From contig OX442427.1 of assembly GCA_949361645.1 (NCBI GenBank), positions 4,096,016 through 4,160,015 on the forward strand: a DNA stretch of 64,000 bases, read 5' to 3'. This DNA is from Spongilla lacustris (lineage: Eukaryota; Porifera; Demospongiae; Spongillida; Spongillidae). The notes under the pieces are model-generated. The model ran no database searches and had not been told where the DNA came from. It saw only the letters and a program-made list of their open reading frames with translations. How positions within the stretch are numbered: position 1 is the first letter of the stretch; each line of letters begins with the position of its first letter. Shown here one piece after another: positions 26,401 through 38,400 of the stretch. The translations under genes were made by a program, and so were the position numbers.

Positions 26401-29400
26401 TAATAGAGGACAATACTTCATGATGCAATCGACTTTCCTACAGAGTTTCTCCACTATTTTTTGTACTTCAGGAATGCCATGTAATTTGTTGAAACTCAAT
26501 GTTGGTGCTTTCTGAATGCTGTTGTTAAGAAATCTCTATCCAGGTAATTGCTTAATGAATGGTGTGCAACTAGTGGAGGCCTTCAAGATTACTTTTTGTA
26601 TGCGGAGATCAGTACTAGAAGTACTTATAAGGGAGAAAGAGTTGTCATCCCTCTAATCAGCTTGGAATGCAGTGATTTGAGTGTAACATGAATAATGCAA
26701 AGACGTCAATTTTCAGTCAGTTTGGCATTTGTGCTGATGATACCCAGGGCAATATATGCACTGACGATATGGGCAATATTTGCAGTGATGATATGGTAAT
26801 CTTCATCTCATCCAGCACATGCAAGTGTTATTACCTCTAACTCATGTGGTTTCAAGCCAGACTCTTCATTTTAATTTATTTCATTCACCATTCCATTTCT
26901 GAGCTTTTATGGAAAAACTATGTTCTGTTGACAACTCAGACTGTCTGTCAAAATATGGTTTCAAGCATGAGTTTTCCCTTGGTTTTTCCCCAAATCGTCA
27001 GCTGTTCAGAATCTAGCACCCAAGAAAGTGTTTGATATTTCTGTGTGGAACGACATTGTTACCAAAGTGTTCCACTAGGTTGTGCTGCGTCATATTACTT
27101 ATAGGCAATAATGCCCATCTTAGAGGACATTTGTCCATTTTGGCATGTTGCAGGGTGTTCTTGATCCTAATGTCATAGTAATATCTTCCTAAAAAGGTTG
27201 CATATCATTGTAGTCTAGCAGTGGTAATAACTGATAAGGTTCATTTTTGAGGATCCAAAATCAACTGATGATCTGTGATTAAGGCAAAATTTATCTCCCC
27301 TTGTCATATTTGCTTAGGTTCTTTGTAAATCATTTCACTGGCTACTGTCATGCAATCAACACATTGGAACCAATACATTGGATGAAAAATGTAAGTATGC
27401 AAACATGGATTATATCAACATTGTAACAAATATTTTACTACTACTGATAACATTTATTGAAAACAGAAAATATTAACAAAAATGAAGTGTTGATGCAATT
27501 TGAGAGTATAAATCATTCAATGTTGTTTAGATGGTTCTGATAGTTAAACTTGGTTATATGTTCACATCTCAGGTTGTTCCTATTTGTAATTCTTTGCCAC
27601 AACATGTTGTATCTGCAAAGAATGTCATCACCTTCATGTCTTGCCTCAAAACTGCAGACCTATCTCCCTTTTGTAAATTGTATCCATTTAAATAGGATAT
27701 ATATAAGTGCATTTACTCAGGCCATTACTTGCCTCTTATATTATTATTATTATTATTTTTTCAAAGCACTATCGAGGGGGTGGGGGGGCAAGAAAAACTG
27801 TATGGACCCCATCATCCAACGTTGTAGAGCTTAAAGAGGATTACGAATCTGCTTTCAAAATAATCGGACGTAAGAGAAAAAAGATACAAGGGGTCAAAAA
27901 AGGGGGCGTAGGGGGTACCACCCTACGCCCATTATATTTTCACGTGTTTTTGTATCTTTTTTGTTTCGTTTCGGATTTACGCGGGAGTAGCATTGATATA
28001 TTCCTCCCAGCTAAAGAACTTCACTGCGATTTCACACATAATCTCTAGACACTTGTAAAACGGGCAGTGAGAGATTTAACGTTTAACCCCCTAGTGGTTA
28101 TTTCCTATTGCTACTGAAATAGGAAATAACCACTAGGGGGTTAAACGTTAAATCTCTTACTGCCCGTTTTACAAGTGTCTAGCGATTATGTGTGAGATCG
28201 CAGTGAAGTTCTTTAGCTGGGAGGAATATATCAATGCTACTCCCGTGTAAATCCGAAACGAAACAAAAAAGATACAAAAACACGTGAAAATATAATGGGC
28301 GTAGGGTGGTACCCCCTACGCCCCCTTTTTTGACCCCTTGTATCTTTTTTCTCTTACGTCCGATTTTTTTTTTGAAGGCAGATTCGTAATCCTCTCGTTA
28401 AGCTCTACAAAGTTGGACGATGGGGTCCATACAGTTTTTCTTGCCCCCCCCCCCCCCCCTCGAGCACTATTATTATTATTATTCTTATTATGATACAAGA
28501 TACAATTTAGGACATACAAAATACATGAGAACATGACCAAAACTAAATAACACATCAGAAACAATCTTGAGGGCAATATCTGGACATTATAGCCCTCACA
28601 TTAGCCCTTACTAGGTTCAGATTGAGCCGGCCATACAGCTCTGATAGAACGGCAGATTTGGGCCTTGATGATGTTATGGCTAGGTGAGAGGCTAGACTCG
28701 AAAATGACTCCATAGCTCTTTCCCCCATGTGCCATACGACTCAACCACAAGAGGGATACATAGCCAACCTAACTCGCTGCACTTCACATCGTTGGCCTCA
28801 TGCTTTCTGAGCTCAGTGGCTTGCGCAGCTGCTCCAGCAGTTACTCCCGCTTCAGACATAATGTTTGAGTTCAGCAGAGAGGTAACTGATATGTCGCAGG
28901 CTGCCGTTTTCCCCAGAGCCCAGTTGGAAATGAGGACATCTGCAGGATGAGAGTGGCTGTGATCTGGTGTAAGGTTGCAGCCAGCTTCTTCTTGTACACT
29001 AAAGTGGGCTCGCCTACATGTTTCTGCCAATATGTCCCTCAACCTGTTGGGGCGGAATACCACATCCCCACCCCACTTACAAGTAGTGGCATGATGCCCT
29101 AGGGGATCCGACATTTTATCTGGGCAGAGTGCGCAAACAGAACCCTCAGCTGTGTCAAGCCCTAACCACCACTTCAGTGCTGTCTGAAATACTGGAGGGT
29201 CTAAATGTAAGCCTTGACCTTCAGATGGAATAACCGTCAGCCATGAGGAAGCATGTGGGGAGGATGCTGATAAAAGTCGAGCTCTGTCAGCAATCGACAG
29301 AGAACCCTGGAGAACTCTGAATAAATTATCGTCCAAGATAGTCTTCTGAGAAGGTAACTTTTCCAGTACCGATCCGATCTGCATGTTGTCTGACTGATGA

Positions 29401-32400
29401 ACTGAAGAATTAAATATCTCCAAGGACTGGAGGAGGTGTACATGAGAATTTGAACCCAGGACAGAGAAACGTAACGATGCAATAATAGCTGCTGGTGCAT
29501 GATGAGACAGGGAATGCAGCCCAAGGCCTCCTCGGCTGAGGCTCAGCTGGGCCTGCGTCCACGCAGCAATGGAAGGATGCACACCTGTGCAAGAAGTGAA
29601 ACATTTTTGAACATCTTGATCAAATAACTGCATAACAGACTGAGAGACAGAAGGGGGTACGACACGAGCAAGATGGACAAGCTTACAGTAACCACCACAA
29701 AGCCGGAGGATTACAAGAGCCACTTGGGGGTCGACTTGACCAATATCGTCCAGTCTCTTAAGTAGAACACCTGCCTCAGACCTTTTCCTCTCCAGGACAG
29801 CCCTACAAAAGACAGAGTAACCAATAGGTATTCCCAAGATCTCAAGATTGGGTTTGCTAGACTGTTTCATCTCCATCGGGAAATGAGTCAAACACCCATT
29901 GCTAAAAACCTCACACTTCTTGATGTTCACGTGAAGGCCAAGTGGGGGACCAAGCTCAATGAGCAAGCTGAGTGCTTTCCTAACATGTGAACTTGGGCTC
30001 GCAAGAACACCGTCATCAAGGTACCACACATGATAGCGCAGATCGCAGCAGTCAGGATGAGTAGCGATCACTTTGATTACAACATTAAGAACTAGGGAGA
30101 AAAGCAAGGGCCCTAATGGGTCTCCTTGCTGTACACCAGATTGAGATGTTAAATTGCCCAAAGTGTGCCATAGAACAGGGTGCCGGCAATAACACCAACT
30201 AACCCATGGGAGTAGCTCTGGGAAGTGTGTGCTGCATTCAGACAGCAGAGCTTGACGGCTTACTAAAGTAAAGGCATTCACCAAGTCTATCTTCAGTATC
30301 GTGAAGCCTTCAACTTGCCAATTCTCATCGATGCAGTCCCTAAGACCGTGAGCAATTTTCTCAGCACCAGCTGCACAAGCAACACCCCGCTGGAGTGGAT
30401 CAAAGAACTCAGCAGCTTTATCTTTCAACATGGAACACAGACACTTCCCTACTAAGCGGCGAAGAGCCTCTACCACAGCGATTGGACGAACATCTAAGGG
30501 GCAATCCGGTTTAGATTTCTGTAAGGCTGTTAAATTGCCACCAGCAAGAAAGATTGAGACATCAGCAGGAGCCTTTCCACTAGCTAGGATATTAATGACT
30601 TTCCTCAACAACTGGAGGATAGGTGTTTGCAAAGGAACCTCTGCTGCATCAATTAAATGCTGAATGCGAAGACCAGAGGGGCCAGCGGCAGACAGCTTGG
30701 GAAAGGAACGCAATATTGCCATAAGATTTATGCTGGTAGGTAAGGAGACATCATTCTGAGGTAAAACAGGAACAGATGGACAATCATTTTTAGGATGCTT
30801 GGACACCAGAAGGTTCCAAGTTTCCTCACAGTTAGGAGCAATACCTTGGGAAACCAATACATTACATGCTTTACCAAACAAACCATCTTGTGCCAAGGAC
30901 ACAGCCTGAGAGGCCCAAGTCCTTCTTGCTACCAACCAAGGATCTGGGGGATGATCCACGTGACATAGCACGCTGCCACAACTGACACAGGTGACCTTTG
31001 GACCAGAGGTCACACAGCAGCTCAATGGAAACAGGGTGGTTGTGGCGACCAGCACGTTTTGCAGTAGGGAGGACGCATTTAGGCAACATGAACAACTTCT
31101 TCCACGCAGCTACTGAATTCTGTAAAATGATGTCAAATAACACGGAGGACAGAACACGGGCGAATGATGGCTTTGCTCTATGTGGAATAAATCGCATCGT
31201 GGGACATCTAAGACTGCAGATATCTTCAAATGAGGGAAGTTCAACTGGCTGAGACTGTGAGTCTACCAATGGAGTCTCCAAACCAATGTTGTTTAGACGA
31301 TTGGCTACACAAGACCGCTGATGGATGGGAAACTGGGAAATAGCAACAAGGTCCGAGCACACGTCACAAATATGCAACCGGTGTTCTTGCAACCATGTAA
31401 TAGGCACTTCCCCACCAAAAAGGCCTTTTGCATGATTGGCCATGTGTACATGCCACATAGTGGGGGCTACACACTCAGAACAGCCTTGGACAATGCAGGG
31501 TTTGCCTTTAGAAATGAACCGCTGCGGTGGAGGTGGTTGCGGTGGTGGCCGTGGGGGTTGAGGTGGCGGCAAGGGCAAGGATGACGACAATGAATTCATT
31601 GATGGTTGTGGTGGAGCCGTTGAATGTGGTGAAGGAGCGGTGTCACTAGGTGGAGCAGAAGCCATCGACTTCACCGATGAAAACGACGATTCCGTATCTG
31701 CTATAGTTAATGATGCGCTTGAATCAGAACAACCACCATGCTTCATTGGGAGACAGTTCGAACATGGCTGGAGCCTTTTCACACATGCACACGACTTACA
31801 ATGCGCAAACTTTCCATTACACGAACAACACTTCTTCTGTCTAACAGATCCAGACGCAGGTATATTCGACGGACCAGCCGCCATGTTCACAATTATTATT
31901 ATTATTGTTATTAAGAAGGCTGGCTAGCAAAGTGTGCCTGCAACGTGGTAAAGGAAAAGGCTTTTGACTTTTTCAGTCCTTTTCAGTTTGGTGTGGCTTG
32001 CCCAAGAGGATCAAAAAAGATAATCCACAACCTCCGAGAGGTTTTAAAGCAGCATTGGAGTGACCCTGATTTTGCTGTCATTAAAATCGACATGCAGAAT
32101 GCTTTTAATCTTGTATCTAGGGATGCTGTTCTCCAACATTTTTTAATGCACTTTCCAGAGATTTACCCATGGACCTCCTGGTGTTACTCACAACATCCAA
32201 AACTTTGGCATCCTGTTGGTTCAATTTCCTCGGCATCAGGGGTTCAGCAAGGTGATCCTCTTGGCCCTCTACTGTTTGCTCTAGTCCTTCAATCAGTTCT
32301 GAAAAAGTTAGCAGCTGACCCTCAATGTCAACAGCTCTTGCTTAATGCCTGGTACTTAGATGATGGGGCCCTGGCTGGTCCAGGCTTAGCTGTGCTCAGA

Positions 32401-35400
32401 GCTCTAGAGGTCCTAGGTGCAGAGGGCAAGCCAAATGGTCTGATCCTTAATCCATCCAAATGTGAACTGATCAGTCCTAATACAGATACCTTTCAACCTT
32501 TCAACTCCAGCATCCCTACATCAACTACACCTAACTTTGAAATCCTGGGGGCACCAGTTGGAAGTCCAGAATTTTGTGGTGAATACATTGAGGCAAAGAG
32601 AAAGCAGGCTTGTTCTCTTCTCCATCTTTTACCTCAGCTATGTGACCCTCAAGTATCCATCTTGCTACTTCGCCAATGTGCTAGCTTTTGTAAGCTGTCC
32701 CATTTAGGTCGCTCAGTTCCTCCGTGTGATTCTTCTCTAAGGCAGTTTATGCTCTTTGATGAAGATGTCCTCCATTGTTTGGAAGAATGTGCAGCCTTTG
32801 AACTTACACTTTCAGCCACCAAACAAGTTCAGCTACCATTACGGCATGGTGGTCCTGGATTGACATCAGTCTCTAACCACTCCTCCAGTGCATTTATTTC
32901 ATCTTTGTCCAATGCTATTGATGTCACCAGTGCTCCAAATGCTTCCCATCACCTCAAACAGGCAATAGCACTCTACAACACAAAGATCAACTCTGCTGAT
33001 GCAATAACATTTGAATCAGTGACTAGCTCTCCTCCACAGCAGCACCATCTATCAGGCAAAATAGAAGACAATTCCTTTCAGACTCTTCTTATCAACAGTA
33101 CAGTCTGTACCAGAGCAAGACTCAGAGCAGTATCAGCCAGTAATGCTAATGCCTGGTTGAGAGCTATTCCGTGCATACACAATGACTTAGCTTTCGAGCC
33201 TCAAGAGATGCAAGTCCTATTAAAATGGTGGCTAGGTCTACCTGTCTTCTCAGCTGACAGTAAATGTCCCTTCTGCTCAAGTGCCCGTGATCCAGATTGC
33301 CACCACGCCCTTACATGTCGTTCTGGAGGGGATGTCATTGCACGGCACAATAAGCTGAGAGACTGTTTTGCCAATCTGTGCTCCAAAGCATGCTTATCTC
33401 CTCAACTGGAGAAAGGTCCAGGCATAGACTTTTCTAGGCCAGCTGATGTGCTGGTGCCAAACTGGTCCCTCTCCAACCCTGCAGCTTTTGACCTGAAAGT
33501 CATTCATCCGCTAAATACGGACTTGATTCTGGAAGCGAGTTTGGCTTCAGGCAACTCTGCAGAGGTTGGTGAGATTGAAAAGCATGCCAAGAATGATCAG
33601 ATGTGTGCAAGGTTGGGCTGGACATGTATTCCATTAGTGGTGGAAGTCTATGGTGGTTGGGGATGTGAAGCCCAAGAATGCTACTCTAGATTGAGCAAGA
33701 GGCTAGCCATGCAAGTGGGAATGTGAAACTGAGGCACTGTGCCAAATGTACTGCCTGCTGGCTGTCACACTGATGAGGCAGAATGCAAGAGCCATTCTCC
33801 TCAGATGTGCCCGTGCTCCCCTTCTTGAGTATTAAACTTAATTGTGTTATTATTATTATAATAAATATTTTATACCTGTAGAAACATTTTATTATACAGA
33901 TACATCAGGATAAATGAACAAACAAACAACACAATACTTATCCTAACACTCACTCACTCACTTACTCACTCACACAATATACATATTTATTATTATTATT
34001 GCATGATCACAATACAAGATACAGGAGAATAAGTACAACCTTGATCACAAAGAAAAAAGTTAAACACCTAGCCTACCTACAAAAGTGTCAATTAACTATC
34101 TCTCGCCCCATAATGGACCTAGCCACTGACCTTACCAGAGAGATGCTGAGGTGACCATAAATGTCTCTGACAACAGTAGACTTCGGTCGACCCTGATGCA
34201 GGGCCAGCAAAGTGGCCAAGCGAGAAAAAACGCCTTGTGCCTCTCTTCCCCAATTGCCAAATATTTCCACTGCAAGAGGAATGCACGACCATCCGAGTGC
34301 TTGGCACCTAGCATCATTAGCTGCAATGAAGGAGCCGCAGCCTTGGCTACTGAGACAAGGAAGCCCTTGTCTCAGTAGCCAAGGCTGCGGCTCCTTCATT
34401 GATGCTGGCCTCATTCAGGGTGACCGGGGTAAGAGGAGAGGTAACAGTGACGTCAAAGGCAGCTGGCTTAGCCCTATCCCATCCATCAACCAGCACATCA
34501 GCAGGTCGTGTGTAATTGTGTGTTCCCAAGAGCCCTCTACCAACCTCAATTCGTACAGATAAGTGGGCACGATGGCAAAAGTCAGCAATGATGTTTCGCA
34601 TACGGTTCTGTCTGATGACCACATCACCCCCATGTCTGCATGAAACCGCATGATGGCCAAGTGAGTCCAAAGCAGTGTCTGGACAGAAAGGGCAAGAGGC
34701 TCTAGCAGTAGAGTTCATGCCAAGCCACCATTTCACTGCTGTATGGAATTCAGAAGAGTCAAGATGCAATCCAAGACCCACAGAAGGAACAACTGACAAC
34801 CAAGAGCTAGCATGAGCAGCAAAAGAAGAAAGAAGACGTGCCTTGTTAGCAGGAGAAGAGGTCATCATAATTGAGTGAAAAAGATGACTGTCTAATTTCC
34901 TGGACAAGGCATGCTGGGAAGGAGGAGAGGATAAAGTAGCTTCTAAAGTGATGACATCACTAGTGGATACAAGAGTGTTGAACCTTGAAATAGCTCTCAC
35001 TAAATGCCTGTTGCTAGCCCTACCGATACCTGAGCAAGATAAAGAAGAGATGAATGCAGCACAGCCATGGTGAGAAAGAGACCGAAATCCTAAACCTCCA
35101 AAACTCAGGCTAAGTCGTGCTTGCTGCCAATGAACATCAGGAATGTCGACTGCCAAGCATGAGGAGAAACAAATCCTTACCTCTTCATCAAAGGACTGTA
35201 GGGAGTCAGCGGAAATACTTGGAGGAGTGGTTCTTGCTAAGTGAACAAGTTTGCAGAAACTGCCACATATCCTAAGGAGGGATGTTGCCACATGGAGATC
35301 CGCTGCAGCTACATCCACCAAAGCTGATAGTAACCCCTTAGCTTGGGAAATTTTCTCACAAATGAAATGGGTGCAATGTAGGTAATCACCTATTGGAGCC

Positions 35401-38400
35401 CCAAGTATGTCAAGGTTAGGCAGGAGTGAACTTCTCACGGAAGGAGGAAAAGCACTGTTGCCCATCCTACCAAACAATTCACATTTGGTCAAATTGATAT
35501 GGATACCCAGAGCAGGGCCCAACTCCTCTAACAGATGCACTGCTCGAAGCACTGCAGGACGGTTACCTGCAAGAACCCCATCATCGAGGTACCAGGCCTG
35601 TAGCAGTAAGCTAAAACAATCATCATCTGCATCAATTGTAGACACCAGCTTGTGGAGAGCTAAAGAAAACAACAGAGGGCCCAGGGGATCACCCTGCTGC
35701 ACTCCACATTCTGAAGTAATTCTGCCAAGAGGGTGACATAACAGAGGATGGGACCCATAGCAGTATGAAACCCATGGGGGTAACTCAGGGTAGAAAGTGG
35801 CACATTCTTCAAGGACTGTCTGTCTTGAGACTAAGTTAAATGCGTTTTTCATGTCCACCTTGAAACACACGAAGTCCTCATCCATCCAGTGCTCCTCCAT
35901 ACACTCTCTAAACTGATGTATGACCTTCTCTGCACCCACCCTACAGGCCACTCCATACTGCAAAGGGTGGAAGAAATCTGCAAACTTATCCTTCAGGATG
36001 GCACAAACACATTTTCCAGCCAGCCTCCTGAGTGTCTCTCCCACAGCAATTGGCCTTACATCACGAGGGCAACCCTCTTTGATTTTGTTCAGAGCAATGA
36101 GCCCAGCACCAGCGACAAATCTGGTGATAGAAGGTGGGGCTTTTCCTGTTAAAAGAATGTTCACTACCTGAAGAAGTAAGGGGCAAATAGGTGTGGGAAG
36201 TGGGATGCTAGCCGCGTCCAGCAAATGTTGCACACGCAGACCCGAGGGCCCTGCAGCTGTATCCTTGGGGAAGGAGTGCAGAATAGATAAGATGTTAAAA
36301 TCCTGATCCAATGTAACTGGTACAGAGTGAGTAGCAGGGACTAAAGGGACTGGGCCACTGGGGTGTTTAGCTTTCAAAAGCTCCCATGTGGTTTCATTAT
36401 TTGGGGCAATGCCATCCGATTGCAAGACACGACAAGCTTTCCCCATCAACCCTGATCTACCCAATGATACAGCTTGGTTAATTTTTTTGGAATGCTGGTT
36501 ACTTGAAGAACCACTTTTGCCTTCATTTTGACGAAGTACCCGTGATTTAGCTAAGTTCCAGAGAGATGTAAGGTTATTTTCAATCCACATGTTGCAAAGT
36601 GAGTCAATTGAGAGGGGTCTGTCATGAAGTCCCCTCCGCCGTGATGAAGGGAGAACACACTTGGGAAGCATGAATAGTTTCAGCCATGCTTCTTCGGAGT
36701 TCTCCCGAACAATACTCCTCAGTGCAGATGATAGAGCTCCGGCAAAGGCAGGCCGAGACTTGGAGGGTATGAAACGAAGAGTGGGCTGATTAAGGAGGAA
36801 AACATCTTCAAAGCTAGGCAGGTTCGAGCCCGAGGAATTATCTGCTCCTACACCTTCGATGAAAGAGGGAGGCACTCTGATTGCATGGCTTCCTGCTCCT
36901 GCGCCAGGAGTCTCACCACCACCCCCAGTACACTTTCTGGAGTGAGAGGAAAATCTACAGCTTGGTTAATTTTTTTGGAATGCTGGTTACTTGAAGAACC
37001 ACTTTTGCCTTCATTTTGACGAAGTACCCGTGATTTAGCTAAGTTCCAGAGAGATGTAAGGTTATTTTCAATCCACATGTTGCAAAGTGAGTCAATTGAG
37101 AGGGGTCTGTCATGAAGTCCCCTCCGCCGTGATGAAGGGAGAACACACTTGGGAAGCATGAATAGTTTCAGCCATGCTTCTTCGGAGTTCTCCCGAACAA
37201 TACTCCTCAGTGCAGATGATAGAGCTCCGGCAAAGGCAGGCCGAGACTTGGAGGGTATGAAACGAAGAGTGGGCTGATTAAGGAGGAAAACATCTTCAAA
37301 GCTAGGCAGGTTCGAGCCCGAGGAATTATCTGCTCCTACACCTTCGATGAAAGAGGGAGGCACTCTGATTGCATGGCTTCCTGCTCCTGCGCCAGGAGTC
37401 TCACCACCACCCCCAGTACACTTTCTGGAGTGAGAGGAAAATCGTGAATTAGAAATGACATGGTGACAGTGGCTACATATGAAGAAATTCTGCTCCACTA
37501 GCCAGGTTCTGGGAACTTCACCGGGATAAACTCCCTGGGCGTGGAGTAGCATATGAGATCGCCACATAGTTGGGGCAATGTATTCAGGACAGTCTTCGAC
37601 AATGCAACGCTGTCGATGTCGCCTGTTAGAGGCTTGAATCTGTTGAGAGCAAGCATGGAATGAGGGACCAACCGTGGGAGAAGCACATATCTGGGAATCG
37701 TGTGAATTAGCAGGTGCAGCGGGTGAGACGGGTGATAAAGAAGGTGATGATAAGGCGGGCAGCTGCAGTGAGAGGGCTGGGGGCAAAGGGAGGCCAGTCA
37801 GCTGCTGTGAAAATGGCTCTGGACGATCAGGCGATGATGAAGAAGGTTGCGGAATAGCGTTAGAAGGCACTTGTGGTGCCGTGATCAATGCTTGAGGCGT
37901 CTGCGGTTGCGGAGACTGAGTTGGTTCAGGCAGCTGCTGTGAATATGGATATGAAGGTTGCGGTATAGGGCTCGAGGACTCGGAAAGATAAAGAGAGGGA
38001 TGAGACGATGAAGTAGAGGCCTGGTGTGAGGTAGAGGGGAGGGGAGACAGTGGTCGCGGTGGAGGCCTGACTCGCTGTCGCCGTCGCCGCGTCTGGGGCT
38101 CAGGTAAGGGGGGCAGCTGTGACGGCGGCAGCGTCGAAGGTGACTGTGGGGCGGGTGGTTAGTGGGTGTGGCCGATGCGGCGGGTGATAAAGGATTCGAA
38201 GGAAGAGATGATGCGGGCAGCTGCTGGGAGAGCGGTGTTAATGAAAGGTGCAGCTGTCGAGGATTTGGGAGTGAAGGGAGGGTTGGTGGCTGCAGGGTGG
38301 CTGAGGTGCTGGGCGAATCGAAGTGTGGTTGTTGCCTATTGGTTAGTGGCGGGGGTGAACAGGTCATTGCTTCGCGTGGGTCATGCGCGACTCGCGCGGT

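Larger units (their letters stand above)
28493..31890 (-). mobile_element. Copy A: nearly full-length TTA-associated RLE non-LTR retrotransposon
   Basis: The 3' end passes into a TAA tract (28469-28492 on the plus strand as TTA). The 5' end meets the TTA tract at 31891-31914, only about 7 nt upstream of the ATG at 31884. The body carries every domain of the family: Cys cluster, Pro-rich linker, zinc finger, RT, CCHC and endonuclease. It is broken by one frameshift near 30,930-30,990 and another near 28,700; beyond the latter, the C-terminal text LSELYGRLNLNLVRANVRAI continues in another frame. Confidence 0.85.

Noticed and set aside
27707..28576. Reading frames in the foldback element
   Set aside because: They are reverse-complement shadows of the palindrome and run into homopolymers and TTA repeats (poly-Ile or poly-Asn).
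34212..34562. Plus-strand frame of 116 codons across the hairpin
   Set aside because: It exists only because the inverted duplication places antisense coding text on the plus strand.
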